The notes: generated from the sequence alone by a model not told the origin. 49,698 nucleotides of DNA from an uncultured Acidimicrobiales bacterium (GCA_938015295.1 CALLQB010000017.1:1-49698), one strand, 5' to 3'. Positions 15,985 to 26,751 are shown, counted from the stretch's first letter. A program made the numbers and translations.

Positions 15985-17145
15985 TTAGCCGGAGCGAAGC
16001 TGGTTGCGGTCCTCGGTCCAGCGTTCACCGTTCCACCAGCGAACATAGCCAACCTGTTGTGGGTCGTTGTACCAGCCGGGTGCAGGCTGGGTCTGGGGCG
16101 GGTGTGTAGCTGCCTGAGCCTGTCGAGCTTCTGTCACCTCGCTGGTTTCGTGTGCCTCGTGGGCTTGTGCGAGTGCATCGGATTCTTGGTGCTCGTCGGC
16201 GGTGAAGGCCTCGATGGTCCCTAGCTCTGCCCAACGCTTGCGAAACTCGCGGCCAGTGAGTTTGCTCGGATCTGCGCCAGTGGCGAGTGCTTCGGCGCGA
16301 TCGGCTCGCAGGGCAAGTTCGGTGGCGATTTCGTCTGCCGAAGTCCACTTGCGCTCGTTGCTGCTGGTGGTGGCCTGCACCCGAATCGGCAGCACGAGGA
16401 ACGGACTTGCCGGAACAAAGAGCGAGCCGAGCTTGAGTTTGTGGGCGACCTTTGCAGCAGGTCGTAGGGCTCGAAGCCCCGAGGCCAATGCGGCGGGGTT
16501 GCGAGCTGTAGCGACTGCGGCGACGTCGGCGCAAAGGTCGCGTGTGGCTTCGACGAATCGGGGGATGAATATCGAGGCCAACGCAACTGCCCAGCCGAAC
16601 GGCGAGAAAAAGAAGCTGCAAAAGCCGATGACTCGGGCGAATCCCCAGGCATATTCTGCCCGTGTGGCCACCCGGCACCACTCGTCGTCCATGCCCGCGA
16701 ACTGTGCAGCGACCAACGACTGAAGTTCGGCCCGATTGAGCAGTTTGACCGCCCCGACGGTGGCCATGACCACGGTGCCGTCGTTCGACGGTAGTGCGCC
16801 GACGTTGGGGATCTTCGAGTCGTAGATCACCACTCGCCCCATTTTGTTTCCGGTGGCGATGGCCATCTCTTCGGCCACGTTCTTTAGTCGTCCCTCGGCA
16901 GGCTTCGAGCGGAGCTCTTCGACAATGCCGTCGCCGATCGCTTCGAGCGGAAGGAAAAACTGGGCCGCAGCGCTGATGACCATGGCGAGGGGAATCGCCA
17001 AGCGGGCCGAGTTGGGGAGGATGAAACCCAGTCCCCATGGTGTCATCATGACGACGGCGAGGACCACCGTACACAGCAGCCATGCAGCCGCGGCGGCGCG
17101 CAAAGCATGGGCTTTTGCGGTTTCTGCGAGCGCGTCCTCACTCAT
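15985..17145 (-). CDS. M48-like membrane protein with lost zinc motif and C-terminal DUF2510
   Basis: 386 residues. Two N-terminal membrane segments (about 18-35 and 48-66) precede a region laid out like M48 (HtpX-type) peptidases: VAEEMAIATGNKMGRVVIYD, IPNVGALPSNDGTVVMATVG, LLNRAELQSLV. At the place of the HExxH zinc motif stands AQFAG (147-151), so all three key residues are gone. A further hydrophobic pair lies near 168-195. The C-terminus has a Gln/Ala/Pro-rich linker and a DUF2510 domain (APGWYNDPQQVGYVRWWNG, WTED). It is most likely a non-proteolytic member that binds rather than cuts; the partner is unknown. It is convergent with the septum-formation gene, 14 bp away. Confidence 0.8.
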   Translation of the reverse strand: MSEDALAETAKAHALRAAAAAWLLCTVVLAVVMMTPWGLGFILPNSARLAIPLAMVISAAAQFFLPLEAIGDGIVEELRSKPAEGRLKNVAEEMAIATGNKMGRVVIYDSKIPNVGALPSNDGTVVMATVGAVKLLNRAELQSLVAAQFAGMDDEWCRVATRAEYAWGFARVIGFCSFFFSPFGWAVALASIFIPRFVEATRDLCADVAAVATARNPAALASGLRALRPAAKVAHKLKLGSLFVPASPFLVLPIRVQATTSSNERKWTSADEIATELALRADRAEALATGADPSKLTGREFRKRWAELGTIEAFTADEHQESDALAQAHEAHETSEVTEARQAQAATHPPQTQPAPGWYNDPQQVGYVRWWNGERWTEDRNQLRSG

Positions 17146-17213
17146 CGGGTACCTGTCGGCACTTGTCGGCGAAAGTGAGGGTGCCGCGGCGGCTTCCTGT
17201 CAGTGGGCGGTTC

Positions 17214-17219
17214 TAAGAT
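17214..17219 (+). promoter_or_regulatory. -10 element (TAAGAT) of uvrB
   Basis: TAAGAT lies 6 nt before ATG 17226 with no Shine-Dalgarno, indicating a leaderless transcript. No full LexA box is seen in the upstream 80 bp. Confidence 0.5.
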
Positions 17220-17225
17220 GCAGCT

Positions 17226-19280
17226 ATGTCGTCGATCGAACGTACAATGGTGCCCTTCGAAGTTGTGTCTGACTTCGAGCCCGCGGGCGATCAGCCCACC
17301 GCAATCGCGGCCCTGACCGAAGGCCTCGAGCGGGGCGACCGGTTCCAAACGCTGCTCGGCATCACCGGGTCGGGCAAGAGCGCAACGATGGCGTGGACCA
17401 TCGAGGCCGTGCAACGACCGACTCTGGTGCTGGTCCCCAACAAATCGTTGGCAGCTCAGCTGGCCAACGAGTTGCGTGAGTTCTTCCCCAACAACCGGGT
17501 CGAGTATTTCGTGTCGTATTACGACTACTACCAGCCCGAGGCGTACATGCCGACCAGCGATACCTATATCGAGAAGGACTCGTCGGTGAACGACGAGATC
17601 GACCGGCTGCGGCATTCATCGACTTCGGCGCTGTTGACCCGCCGCGACACCATCATCGTGGCGTCGGTGTCGTGTATCTACGGCCTTGGTGCTCCCGATG
17701 AGTATGAAACGCAGATGTTGCTCATCCGCAAGGGGGAGTCAATGGACCAGCGCGCGATCCTCGGCAAGTTGGTCGACATGCAATACGAGCGCAACGACAT
17801 GAATCTGGTTCGTGCGAAGTTTCGGGTTCGGGGAGACACTATCGAGGTGCATCCGGCGTACGACGAAACGGTGGTGCGTATCGAGCTGTTCGGCGACGAA
17901 ATCGAGCAGATAACCCGGGTCGATCCGCTCACGGGGGAACGGATCGAGACACTCGACGAGCTGGTGATCTTTGCGGCGACCCATTACGTGGCGGGCCAGG
18001 AGCGCATGGCGAAAGCGGTCGTGGGCATCGAGGCCGAATTGCAGGATCAGCTGGCGAAGTTTCAAGAGGAGGGCAAGCTGCTCGAAGCGCAGCGGTTGCG
18101 AATGCGAACCGAATACGACCTCGAGATGATGCAAGAGATCGGCTTCTGTAACGGCATCGAGAACTATTCGATGCATATCGACGGGCGCACGCACGGCGAA
18201 GCTCCGAGCACGTTGATGGACTACTTCCCCGACGACTTCCTGTTGGTCATCGACGAGTCACATGTGGCCATTCCTCAGCTGCACGGTCAGTACGAGGGCG
18301 ACCGCAGTCGCAAAGAAATGCTGATTGAGCACGGGTTTCGGCTGCCGTCGGCGTCGGACAACCGACCGTTGCGTTTCGACGAGATCATGGAGCGGATCGG
18401 GCAGGCGATTTTCCTTTCTGCGACCCCGGGCGATTTCGAGATCGGCAACAGCGCACAGGTCGTCGAGCAGATCGTTCGTCCAACTGGTCTGCTCGATCCC
18501 GAGATCATGGTGCGACCCACCAAGGGGCAAATCGACGACCTGCTCGGCGAGATCGAGAAACGAGCAAACGACGATGCTCGCGTGCTTGTCACGACGCTGA
18601 CGAAAAAAATGTCCGAGGATCTCACCGACTACCTGCTCGAGATGGGGGTCCGGGTGCGGTACCTGCATAGCGAGATCGACACGATTGAGCGCATCGAGAT
18701 TTTGCGAGACCTGCGGTTGGGCGAGTTCGACGTTCTGGTCGGCATCAACCTGCTCCGCGAAGGTCTTGATCTTCCCGAGGTGTCGTTGGTGGCGATACTC
18801 GACGCCGACAAGGAGGGGTTTCTTCGCAGCACCACCTCGCTCGTGCAGACCATTGGCCGTGCCGCCCGAAACGTCGAGGGGCAGGTCATCATGTACGCCG
18901 ACGTCATGACCGATTCGATGCAGCGCGCTATTTCTGAGACAAATCGCCGTCGAGGGCTCCAGCAGGAATACAACAAGAAACACAACATCGACCCGCAGAC
19001 CATCCGTAAGGCGGTCACCGACATTTTGGCGTTTCTTCGTCCGGCGAGCGAGAAAGCACCAGTTCCCGAGAAGTTGTCGACATTAAAGGCCGATCGACAG
19101 CGCGCACTCATCAACACCGCCGACATGGCAGGCGATGACATCGAACGATTGATCCTGACACTCGAAGCCGAGATGAGCGACGCATCGCGCGACCTACGGT
19201 TCGAGTATGCGGCCGGGCTGCGCGACGAGATCAAAGAACTCAAGCGTGAGCTGCGTGACATCAAGGGTGCATCGGCCTAA
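17226..19280 (+). CDS. uvrB: Excinuclease ABC subunit B
   Basis: 684-residue helicase-like damage-verification subunit of nucleotide excision repair; it is loaded by UvrA and then recruits UvrC. Walker A GITGSGKS at 45-52, the beta-hairpin region [13 protein letters not shown], the DEAD-type box [14 protein letters not shown], motif V/VI region [20 protein letters not shown] and QTIGRAARN, and the C-terminal UVR domain ([20 protein letters not shown]) that pairs with UvrC. Length is normal. It is the first of three uvr genes in this window, each apparently with its own promoter. An in-frame ATG at 17247 is possible, but the -10 spacing favours 17226. Confidence 0.97.
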   Translation: MSSIERTMVPFEVVSDFEPAGDQPTAIAALTEGLERGDRFQTLLGITGSGKSATMAWTIEAVQRPTLVLVPNKSLAAQLANELREFFPNNRVEYFVSYYDYYQPEAYMPTSDTYIEKDSSVNDEIDRLRHSSTSALLTRRDTIIVASVSCIYGLGAPDEYETQMLLIRKGESMDQRAILGKLVDMQYERNDMNLVRAKFRVRGDTIEVHPAYDETVVRIELFGDEIEQITRVDPLTGERIETLDELVIFAATHYVAGQERMAKAVVGIEAELQDQLAKFQEEGKLLEAQRLRMRTEYDLEMMQEIGFCNGIENYSMHIDGRTHGEAPSTLMDYFPDDFLLVIDESHVAIPQLHGQYEGDRSRKEMLIEHGFRLPSASDNRPLRFDEIMERIGQAIFLSATPGDFEIGNSAQVVEQIVRPTGLLDPEIMVRPTKGQIDDLLGEIEKRANDDARVLVTTLTKKMSEDLTDYLLEMGVRVRYLHSEIDTIERIEILRDLRLGEFDVLVGINLLREGLDLPEVSLVAILDADKEGFLRSTTSLVQTIGRAARNVEGQVIMYADVMTDSMQRAISETNRRRGLQQEYNKKHNIDPQTIRKAVTDILAFLRPASEKAPVPEKLSTLKADRQRALINTADMAGDDIERLILTLEAEMSDASRDLRFEYAAGLRDEIKELKRELRDIKGASA

Positions 19281-19387
19281 AAGTCGCCGGTCAGCGCACG
19301 ACGCGGTCGGCACTACGGGGGTTGGCGGCCGCTAGCGATCTCCTGGCGGAGCCTAAGCGGTAACCGCTGGGTGCCGATTGGTACGAC

Positions 19388-21106
19388 ATGTCGATCACCA
19401 GCGTCACTGACGCGCCCGCCGCGACGGCGCCCCCCAGCGTCGTTCGCCGTTGGACGCCCCTGCGTGCCGGGGCAGTCGTGCTCGCTGTCTACGTCGTGCT
19501 TTCGTTGTTCAACCCCTCGGCGGCCGGCTACCTCAGTACCGATACCGGTGGGAAGACTGCGACGCTTGAAATGATGAGCCGGTCGGGCGGTGTGACCCCC
19601 ACTGTTGGCTACTGGGCCGAGGAGTTCGATGCCGAGGGTCGGGTGCATCCCTTCTGGTTCACCGACCGGGTGGGCGACGAATGGGTAAACGTGACGACGC
19701 TGCCGATGTTGTACCTGGCGAAGCCGTTGTACGAGCTCGGGGGTTATCACCTTGCCTTGCTGGTGCCGATGCTTGGCGGGTTAGCAGCGGCTTTTGCTGC
19801 ACGCTCGATCGCCCGGGGCTTGGCCGGCGGCGATCAGTGGATGACGTTCTGGTTGGCGGCGCTGGCGTCGCCGTTGTTGGTGTATTCGTTGGATTTTTGG
19901 GAACACACGCTCGGTGCCGCACTGACGTTGTGGGGTTTCCGGGCGATGCTTGAAGTCTGGACGAACCCCACGAGCTGGTTGCCGGCATTGTTGGCAGGTG
20001 CAGCCTTTGGGGGCGGAGCCACGATGCGGACCGAGTCGATTGTGTTTGGTTTCGCTGCGGTGGCCGTGGTGTGTTTGTGGTTGCTGGCTCGCCGGCTGTT
20101 GATGTCGTCTGTGCTGGTTGGGGCGCTAGCTGGTGTTGGTTTCGTTGCAGTGATGGCGCTTAACAGCGCACTTGAGAACGCGGTCCTTGGCGAGGTGCGT
20201 AGGGCTGGTCGGGCGACCGGCACAGCGGCCGCCGGCGGAGGAAAGATTGGCATCCGCATCGAGGAAGCGTTCATTACCGGCTTCGGTTTGTTCCCGACTG
20301 ACGACCCGACCTTGATCGGTGTTGGAGTGCTGCTCTTTGGGCTGCTTGTGGCTGCCGTGGTTTTGACGTTAAACCGCTCTGAGCGGGCCCCGATGGTGTT
20401 TGTTGGTGTCGGAGCATTGCTCCTTCTGCGCATCGTCGCTGGCCTTGGCTTTGTGCCCGGAGCGACGATGACGGTGCCGATTGTGGCCGTAGCGGTGGCT
20501 GCCGGGTGGCGATATCTGCCGCTGCGGATGCCGCTGGTGATCGCCGCGGTGGCGGTGCCGCTGGTGTGGGCGTTTCAGTTCACGGGCGGCGCTATTCCGC
20601 AATGGGGCGGCCGTTACCTGTTGCCTGGCAGCATCCTGCTTCTGGCTGTCGGATCGGTCGCGCTACAAAACATTGGCAATCAGGTGCTCACTCGTGGGTT
20701 TGTGGCGTTGTCGATCTTGCTCTCGCTTTTCGGCGTCGGCTGGACCTACGAGCGGACAAACGATTTCAGTGAGGCGTTGCATGCGTTGGCTGCTCGTTCA
20801 GAAGAAGCGTTGGTGTTTCGTCCCGCGTTTATGGCTCGCGAAGCCGGCCCTCTCATGCTTGACGAGCAGTGGCTGACCGCCGGTTACGACGACGATCTTC
20901 CGTTTGCGGTCGACGTGTTGCACCGTGCAGGAGTCGAACGGTTCGGCTACGTCGAGTTGGCGGGCGAGGTTGATGCAGATGACGCTATGGAAGAGGCTCG
21001 TGAGAACAGCGATGCGTTCGGTGGCTTCGCCCCTGTCGAGGTGTCCTACATCGAACTATCGGGCGGCGTGTACTTCCAGGTGACCACTTTCACCCGTCTC
21101 GGTTAG
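19388..21106 (+). CDS. Polytopic membrane protein, GT-C/ArnT-like, unknown
   Basis: 572 residues with about eleven to twelve hydrophobic segments over residues 28-460 and a soluble C-terminal ~110 residues. The first extracytoplasmic loop begins after [20 protein letters not shown], which recalls the acidic first loop of GT-C lipid-linked-sugar transferases, though no definite DE/DD pair is visible. The middle has a Gly/Ala linker ([12 protein letters not shown]). Best guess is a GT-C-fold transferase or related membrane enzyme; sequence alone does not show it. It lies between uvrB and uvrA on the same strand with 107 and 58 bp gaps, so it may share a transcript with uvrB. Start ATG 19388 has no strong Shine-Dalgarno. 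Confidence 0.75.
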   Translation: MSITSVTDAPAATAPPSVVRRWTPLRAGAVVLAVYVVLSLFNPSAAGYLSTDTGGKTATLEMMSRSGGVTPTVGYWAEEFDAEGRVHPFWFTDRVGDEWVNVTTLPMLYLAKPLYELGGYHLALLVPMLGGLAAAFAARSIARGLAGGDQWMTFWLAALASPLLVYSLDFWEHTLGAALTLWGFRAMLEVWTNPTSWLPALLAGAAFGGGATMRTESIVFGFAAVAVVCLWLLARRLLMSSVLVGALAGVGFVAVMALNSALENAVLGEVRRAGRATGTAAAGGGKIGIRIEEAFITGFGLFPTDDPTLIGVGVLLFGLLVAAVVLTLNRSERAPMVFVGVGALLLLRIVAGLGFVPGATMTVPIVAVAVAAGWRYLPLRMPLVIAAVAVPLVWAFQFTGGAIPQWGGRYLLPGSILLLAVGSVALQNIGNQVLTRGFVALSILLSLFGVGWTYERTNDFSEALHALAARSEEALVFRPAFMAREAGPLMLDEQWLTAGYDDDLPFAVDVLHRAGVERFGYVELAGEVDADDAMEEARENSDAFGGFAPVEVSYIELSGGVYFQVTTFTRLG

Positions 21107-21113
21107 GCAGGAA

Positions 21114-21129
21114 TCGAACGTTCGTTCGT
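21114..21129 (+). promoter_or_regulatory. LexA-type SOS box upstream of uvrA
   Basis: TCGAACGTTCGTTCGT matches the Gram-positive/actinobacterial LexA pattern TCGAAC-N4-GTTCGA in all but the last base. It lies 36 bp before the uvrA start and about 20 bp before the -10, a position where LexA would block RNA polymerase. It predicts damage-induced uvrA expression. Confidence 0.7.
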
Positions 21130-21150
21130 GTTCTGGTGCAAAGCTGCGAC

Positions 21151-21156
21151 TATGCT
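21151..21156 (+). promoter_or_regulatory. -10 element (TATGCT) of uvrA
   Basis: TATGCT ends 8 nt before ATG 21165. No Shine-Dalgarno is present, so the mRNA probably starts at or within 1-2 nt of the start codon. The LexA-type box lies just upstream. Confidence 0.5.
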
Positions 21157-21164
21157 CGCCGCCG

Positions 21165-24032
21165 ATGGCTGATCAATTGATTGTTCGCGGCGCACGCGAA
21201 CACAACCTTGCCGATGTCGATCTCGACCTTCCCCGCGACAAGCTCATTGTGTTTACCGGCTTGTCGGGGTCAGGTAAGTCGTCGCTCGCGTTCGACACCA
21301 TCTACGCCGAAGGCCAACGACGGTATGTCGAGTCGCTTTCTGCCTATGCCCGTCAGTTTCTGGGGCAGATGGATAAACCAGATGTGGACTTCATCGAAGG
21401 CCTTTCGCCTGCGATCTCGATCGACCAGAAGAGCGCGTCGCGTAACCCGCGGTCGACCGTAGGCACGATCACCGAGGTGTACGACTATCTTCGCCTGTTG
21501 TATGCGCGCATTGGTGTGCCGCATTGCCCCAACGACGGCACCGTCATTAGCCGTCAGACGCCTCAACAGATCGTCGACAAGGTGCTCGAGTTGCCTGAAG
21601 GCACTCGCTTTCAAGTGTTGGCGCCGGTTGTGCGGGGCCGAAAGGGCACCTACGACACGCTGTTGACCGATCTGGCGAACGATGGTTTTGCCAGGGCGAT
21701 CGTCGATGGCGAACTTCTTGAACTCGGCGCAGACCTCGAACTCGAGCTCGAGCGGTACGAGATGCACGACATCCAAGTGGTGGTCGATCGTCTTGTGTTG
21801 CGCGACGGTATCGAGCGGCGCCTAACCGACTCGATGGAAACGGCGTTGGGTCTGGCCGAGGGTGTTGCACAAATCGAAATCGTGCCTCGGGCTGAGGACG
21901 TTGATCCCGAAGCCGAGGAGGGTGAGGGCGGCGCTCAACTGCTCACGTTTAGCCAGCACCTGGCGTGCGGCGAGTGCGGTTCTTCGTACGAATCGCTTGC
22001 CCCACGAAACTTCTCGTTCAACTCGCCCTACGGCGCTTGTCAGGCTTGTGATGGCTTGGGAACCGCCTTTGAGGTCGATCCCGATTTGGTGGTGCCGAAC
22101 CCCGAGCTGAGCCTCGACGAGGGCGCCATCGCTCCATGGTCGAGCGGCACCAGCAAGTACTTTAAGCGGCTCGTCGAGGCGGTTGCCGAAGACAACGGCA
22201 TCGACATTCATGCCCCTTGGTCGAAGATCCCCAAGGCGAAACAAAAGCTTCTTCTTCACGGTGGCGCAAAGAAACGCGTCGAGGTTCGTTATAAGAATCG
22301 CTATGGCCGTACTCGCCAGTACATGGCGAACTACGAGGGGGCGATCCCGTACTTGCGTCGTATGCAGACCGAGACCGATAGCGACACTCGCCGCGATCAG
22401 CTCGAGGGCTACATGCGCGAGGTTGCGTGTGAAACCTGCGGCGGCGGTCGCCTCAACAAGTTGTCGTCGATGGTCACAATCGATGACAACACCGTGTCTG
22501 ATATCTCGGCGATGTCGATCGGCGAGGCTGCCAAGACTCTCGAAGGTCTGAAGCTTTCCGAGCGCGACCAGATGATCGCCGAGCAGGTCGTCAAAGAGAT
22601 CAATGCGCGGATGGGATTCTTGCTCGATGTCGGCCTCGACTATCTCGCTCTTGGGCGTTCGGCCGGAACCCTTTCTGGCGGCGAGGCCCAACGTATTCGT
22701 TTGGCGAGCCAGATCGGTAGCGGCCTGGTTGGTGTGTTGTATGTGCTTGATGAGCCGTCGATTGGCCTGCATCAGCGCGACAACGCTCGCCTGATCGAAA
22801 CGCTCAAACGACTGCGTGAGCTGGGCAATACGGTCATTGTCGTCGAACACGATGAAGACACCATCAAGGTTGCCGACCATGTGGTTGATATCGGTCCCGG
22901 TGCAGGTGAGCACGGCGGCCAGATCGTGCATAGTGGCTCGGTTGCCAAGCTGTTGAAGAACAAGAAATCGATGACCGGTCAGTATCTGTCGGGTAAGAAG
23001 TCGATCCCGTTGCCGACCGAACGTCGCGAGGGCTCGGGCGAGAAGTTGATCGTTCGTGGCGCTCGCGAGAACAACCTGAAGAACATCGACGTTGAGTTCC
23101 CGCTCGGATCGTTCGTGTGTGTGACCGGCGTGTCTGGTTCGGGCAAATCGACGCTGGTCAACGGCATTCTTTATCGGGCTCTGATGCAGCAGGTCTACCG
23201 GTCGAAGGTTCCGCCCGGCGCGCATACTGCGGTTGATGGAGTCGAGAACATCGACAAGGTCATCAATATCGATCAGTCGCCTATTGGCCGCACTCCGCGG
23301 TCAAACCCGGCTACCTATACCGGCGTGTTCGACCACGTTCGTAAGTTGTTCGCTCGCACCAACGAGGCGAAGGTTCGTGGGTATCTTCCCGGCCGCTTCT
23401 CGTTCAACGTGCAGGGCGGTCGCTGCGAGGCTTGTGCTGGCGACGGCACGATCAAGATCGAGATGCATTTTCTTCCCGACGTCTACGTGCCGTGCGAGAT
23501 CTGTAAAGGCAAGCGGTATAACCGCGACACGTTGGAGATCACGTTTAAGGGAAAGAACATCAGCGACATTCTCGATATGCCGATTTCAGAGGCGCTCGAG
23601 TTTTTCGGAAACCAGCCGCCCATTGCTCGGCATATGCAAACGCTTGTCGATGTCGGCCTCGGGTATGTGCGCCTTGGGCAGTCGGCACCAACGCTTTCGG
23701 GTGGCGAAGCACAGCGGGTGAAGCTGGCGAGCGAGTTGGCCAAGCGGTCGACTGGTCACACGATGTACATCCTCGACGAGCCCACTACCGGGCTTCATTT
23801 TGAGGACATTCGCAAGTTGTTAGGCGTGTTGAGTCGTTTGGTCGATCAGGGCAACAGCGTGCTCGTTATCGAACACAATCTTGATGTGATCAAGACCAGC
23901 GACTGGGTCATCGATCTCGGTCCCGAGGGTGGTGTGGGCGGCGGCACAGTGCTCGCCGAAGGCACCCCCGAAGCCATCGTCAAAAAGACCGACAGCTACA
24001 CCGGCCGCTTCCTCAAACCCCTCCTCACCTAA
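21165..24032 (+). CDS. uvrA: Excinuclease ABC subunit A
   Basis: 955-residue DNA-damage sensor ATPase of nucleotide excision repair; a dimer scans DNA and loads UvrB. Two ABC modules are complete: first Walker [13 protein letters not shown] (about residue 31) with signature [12 protein letters not shown]; second Walker [14 protein letters not shown] with signature [12 protein letters not shown] and VLDEPS/ILDEPT Walker B regions. Zinc-binding cysteines show in [15 protein letters not shown] and [17 protein letters not shown]. Length is normal. Controlled by the LexA-type box at 21114-21129 and ended by the strong hairpin at 24043-24091. Confidence 0.98.
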   Translation: MADQLIVRGAREHNLADVDLDLPRDKLIVFTGLSGSGKSSLAFDTIYAEGQRRYVESLSAYARQFLGQMDKPDVDFIEGLSPAISIDQKSASRNPRSTVGTITEVYDYLRLLYARIGVPHCPNDGTVISRQTPQQIVDKVLELPEGTRFQVLAPVVRGRKGTYDTLLTDLANDGFARAIVDGELLELGADLELELERYEMHDIQVVVDRLVLRDGIERRLTDSMETALGLAEGVAQIEIVPRAEDVDPEAEEGEGGAQLLTFSQHLACGECGSSYESLAPRNFSFNSPYGACQACDGLGTAFEVDPDLVVPNPELSLDEGAIAPWSSGTSKYFKRLVEAVAEDNGIDIHAPWSKIPKAKQKLLLHGGAKKRVEVRYKNRYGRTRQYMANYEGAIPYLRRMQTETDSDTRRDQLEGYMREVACETCGGGRLNKLSSMVTIDDNTVSDISAMSIGEAAKTLEGLKLSERDQMIAEQVVKEINARMGFLLDVGLDYLALGRSAGTLSGGEAQRIRLASQIGSGLVGVLYVLDEPSIGLHQRDNARLIETLKRLRELGNTVIVVEHDEDTIKVADHVVDIGPGAGEHGGQIVHSGSVAKLLKNKKSMTGQYLSGKKSIPLPTERREGSGEKLIVRGARENNLKNIDVEFPLGSFVCVTGVSGSGKSTLVNGILYRALMQQVYRSKVPPGAHTAVDGVENIDKVINIDQSPIGRTPRSNPATYTGVFDHVRKLFARTNEAKVRGYLPGRFSFNVQGGRCEACAGDGTIKIEMHFLPDVYVPCEICKGKRYNRDTLEITFKGKNISDILDMPISEALEFFGNQPPIARHMQTLVDVGLGYVRLGQSAPTLSGGEAQRVKLASELAKRSTGHTMYILDEPTTGLHFEDIRKLLGVLSRLVDQGNSVLVIEHNLDVIKTSDWVIDLGPEGGVGGGTVLAEGTPEAIVKKTDSYTGRFLKPLLT

Positions 24033-24042
24033 CCCAAAGCAA

Positions 24043-24091
24043 AATCTCGTGACACCAGACGACAAGAATTGTCGTGCTGTGTCACGAGATT
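24043..24091. terminator. Bidirectional terminator between uvrA and the aminotransferase gene
   Basis: A 13-bp perfect stem (AATCTCGTGACAC at 24043-24055, GTGTCACGAGATT at 24079-24091) with a second inner 6-bp stem (CGACAA at 24060-24065, TTGTCG at 24069-24074). The plus-strand side is followed by CCGGTTTTA; on the minus strand the stem runs into TTTTGCTTTG. It sits in the 65-bp gap between converging genes. Confidence 0.85.
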
Positions 24092-24097
24092 CCGGTT

Positions 24098-25216
24098 TTA
24101 GGCGGCGGATTTGAGATGGCTGAACGACTCGATGACTGTTTCGATGACGGTTTCGAGTTGATGGGTTGTCATGCCCGGAAACATTGGTAACGAGAGGACT
24201 TCGGTGGCGAGTTGTTCGGTGACCGTTAGCTGGCCGTGCATGCGGTTGGCGTAGACCGGCAGTTGATGCAGCGGGGTGGGGTAGTACACCGCAGTGCTCA
24301 CACCCCGTTCCTGAATGGCGCTTGCGAAGTTGTCGCGCTCGCCGTCGAGCACTCGCAATGTGTACTGATGAAACACGTGTCGGTCGCGTTCGGGGATTGA
24401 CGGGACGATGACACCGGGTAGGTCGCCGAAGGCGTCGTTGTACGACGCTGCGATATGGCGGCGCCGTTCGTTGTTGGCCTGAACCGTCGGCAGTTTGACG
24501 TCGAGGATCGCTGCCTGGATCGAGTCGAGGCGACTGTTGTAGCCGAACGTTTCGTTTTGGTAGCGGATCAAGGATCCGTGGTTGCGGAGTCGGCGGGCTT
24601 CGGTGGCGACTTCCTCGTCGTTGGTGGTGATGATGCCGCCATCGCCGAATCCGCCAAGGTTCTTTGACGGGAAGAACGAGAAGGCTCCGGCGATGCCCAT
24701 CGAACCGGTCTGTCGTCCCTCAGCGGCGCCGCCGAAGGACTGGGCGCAGTCCTCGAGCACCAGAAGGTTGTTTGCCTCGGCGATGGTCATGATCGCCGTC
24801 ATGTCGGCAGGACGACCAAAGAGGTGCACCGGGATGATGGCTTTGGTCTGGGGGGTGATGGCCGCTCGCACAAGATCGGGGTTGAGGTTCATCGTTGCTG
24901 CGTCGATGTCGACAAAGACCGGGGTTGCGCCGACTACGTCGATGGCTTCGCCGGTGGCGAAGAAGGTGAACGACGACGTGATGACTTCGTCGCCTGGCTG
25001 AACACCGATTGCCCGCAGCGCAATAATGAGCGCATCGGTACCGGAGTTCACGCCGATGCCGTGGTCGACACCGATGAACGAGGCGATGTTCTGCTCGAAC
25101 GTTTCGACCTCGGGTCCAAGAATAAAAGCGCCGGTGTCGAGCACACCGGCGATGCGTGCATCGAGCTGGGCGCGAAGTTCGACGATTTCAGGGCGTGGAT
25201 CGTAGAGCGGAATCAT
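24098..25216 (-). CDS. DegT/DnrJ/EryC1/StrS-family sugar aminotransferase
   Basis: 372-residue PLP enzyme that converts a keto group of a nucleotide sugar to an amino group, usually with glutamate. PLP-binding features: GVNSGTDALIIALRA near 55-70, the Asp-containing LVLEDCAQSFGG, and the Schiff-base lysine in SFFPSKNLGGFGDGG. The N-terminal GAFILGPEVETFE and PVHLFGRPADM are typical of WbpE-like members, which act on UDP-3-keto-hexuronic acids; substrate assignment by resemblance is only a guess. Transcribed alone on the minus strand, divergent from the flippase gene. A second aminotransferase of the superfamily lies at 29553-30701, so the locus may make two amino sugars. Confidence 0.92.
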   Translation of the reverse strand: MIPLYDPRPEIVELRAQLDARIAGVLDTGAFILGPEVETFEQNIASFIGVDHGIGVNSGTDALIIALRAIGVQPGDEVITSSFTFFATGEAIDVVGATPVFVDIDAATMNLNPDLVRAAITPQTKAIIPVHLFGRPADMTAIMTIAEANNLLVLEDCAQSFGGAAEGRQTGSMGIAGAFSFFPSKNLGGFGDGGIITTNDEEVATEARRLRNHGSLIRYQNETFGYNSRLDSIQAAILDVKLPTVQANNERRRHIAASYNDAFGDLPGVIVPSIPERDRHVFHQYTLRVLDGERDNFASAIQERGVSTAVYYPTPLHQLPVYANRMHGQLTVTEQLATEVLSLPMFPGMTTHQLETVIETVIESFSHLKSAA

Positions 25217-25296
25217 GGTTAGCCATCGGCAATCCTGCGGGTGGATTGACGCTCCGCACGTTGAAGTTGGGCCTCTGTGGGCCGATAGGACTACTG

Positions 25297-26751
25297 ATGA
25301 CTGCCAACCCGGCTACCACCAGCCGATCAACCGCGCCCGAGCGCCGTGACGCCAGCTTCCGTCACTTTCTCGCGAGCACGGCGATCTATATGGCTGGCCC
25401 GGTGCTCGGCAGAGCCCTTGGACTCTTGGTAGTCCCGCTTGTAGTGGTTGCGCTTGGCGCCGATGAGTTCGGCCGGTTTGAGGTGTTCTCTACGGCAGCC
25501 TCGGCGTTTGCCGCACTCGTACTGGTGGGCCTCGACCTGTCTGCCATCAGCCTCTATCACCGGCCGGGTGAGTGGCTGGCGAAGCGAGTGTTCCCGACCG
25601 CGGTTGCCGTTTCGTTGCTGTTGTCGGTCGTTGTCGCAGCTGCTTTTGTCGTGTTCGCCGGGCCGGTATCTGAGCTCTTTGTTGATCGCACCGGCTACGC
25701 ATCGTCGGCAGCGCTCGTTGGCGCATACGTGTTGGTGTCGGTGGTGGGTCTGGTGGCACGCGCTGCTTTGCGGGCCAAAGAGCGCGCCGGCGTGCATTCG
25801 GCGGCGGCCGCAGTGACTTCGGTGTCGACAACGTTGTTGGTATTGGTGGTGCTGCTTCGTGGCGCGTCGGTGCCGGCGATCTTGGTGGCCTATGTGGGCG
25901 GCGGGGCGCTCGGGTCGGCCTTTGCATTGTGGTTCGCCCGCGACGTTGTGGCCGGTTCTCCCGACCGTCGCATGGGTCGCTCGATGTTGCGGCTTGGCGT
26001 GCCGCAGTTGATCGCGATGGCAGCGCTGTGGGGCGGCGAGCTACTGCACCGGTTCGTGTTGATAGACCAAGTCGGGCCGGAGGCCGTTGGATCGTTGGGC
26101 ATTGGTGCCCGCGTGGCCTCGGTACTGTCGTTTGTTGTGCTCGGTATGCAGGCAGCCTGGCATCCGCGGGTGTTCGATCTGCTGAAACGAGACGACGGTT
26201 TGGCGGTGGTCGAGCGTGACACCCGCCGGATTGCGCTAGTGCTCTGTGGAACCGGCTTGGCGATTTCGGTCCTTGCCTATCCGCTGACTGCGTTTCTCGG
26301 TCAGAGCCGATTCGACGACACCGTCGCCGTCGCCGGTTGGATGACGGTGATGGTTGCGGGAACTGGCTTCGTGCAGCTTGCGACGTTGTACACGGTGACC
26401 CATCGGCATTTCGGCGACGTCACGATCTCGTTGTCTGCTGGATTGGCCGTGAGCTTGTTGCTAGCGGTTGTACTTGTTCCGACGCATGGCGCAATCGGCA
26501 CGGCGATTGCCATGGCAGCCGCCCAATGGATCGCCGTAGGCGTTGGTTGGGCGTTAGCGCGGAAGCGGGCAATTTTGCAGTTGCCGGTCTCGCTTGTTGT
26601 CCCGGCGTTACTCGCGATGCCTGCGTGCATTGTGCTGACGGCGAACGACGTGAACCTGGGCGTTCGTGTGGTTGTCGGGCTGCTAGCTAGCAGCGCGATT
26701 GTCCGTGGTCTGTTGCAGACCCGCACGGTCGACGTCGTCGAGGGCAGCTAG
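25297..26751 (+). CDS. Polysaccharide flippase-like protein (MOP superfamily)
   Basis: 484 residues with about 12-14 membrane segments, in the pattern of Wzx/RfbX or PST-type flippases that move undecaprenyl-linked oligosaccharides across the membrane. The start FRHFLASTAIYMAGPVLGRALGLLVVPL and LGADEFGRFEVFSTAASAFA is the usual first-helix region of this superfamily. ATG 25297 is chosen because TAGGA lies 7 nt upstream; the open frame begins earlier but overlaps the divergent gene. It is the only plus-strand gene within the glycan locus, and its last 69 bp overlap the convergent GT4 gene. Confidence 0.85.
   Translation: MTANPATTSRSTAPERRDASFRHFLASTAIYMAGPVLGRALGLLVVPLVVVALGADEFGRFEVFSTAASAFAALVLVGLDLSAISLYHRPGEWLAKRVFPTAVAVSLLLSVVVAAAFVVFAGPVSELFVDRTGYASSAALVGAYVLVSVVGLVARAALRAKERAGVHSAAAAVTSVSTTLLVLVVLLRGASVPAILVAYVGGGALGSAFALWFARDVVAGSPDRRMGRSMLRLGVPQLIAMAALWGGELLHRFVLIDQVGPEAVGSLGIGARVASVLSFVVLGMQAAWHPRVFDLLKRDDGLAVVERDTRRIALVLCGTGLAISVLAYPLTAFLGQSRFDDTVAVAGWMTVMVAGTGFVQLATLYTVTHRHFGDVTISLSAGLAVSLLLAVVLVPTHGAIGTAIAMAAAQWIAVGVGWALARKRAILQLPVSLVVPALLAMPACIVLTANDVNLGVRVVVGLLASSAIVRGLLQTRTVDVVEGS

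Noticed and set aside
17230..17250. Possible LexA site at the uvrB start (CGAACGTAC...)
   Set aside because: Only the left half-site matches; the right half reads AATGG instead of GTTCG.
18258..18983. 241-codon minus-strand frame inside uvrB
   Set aside because: Shadow of uvrB helicase motifs; composition is that of reversed third-position codon bias, not a protein family.
21822..23225. 467-codon open frame on the minus strand inside uvrA, plus others at 21270-21776
   Set aside because: Antisense shadow of the GC-rich uvrA gene; no recognisable motif, and it lies wholly within complete uvrA ABC domains.
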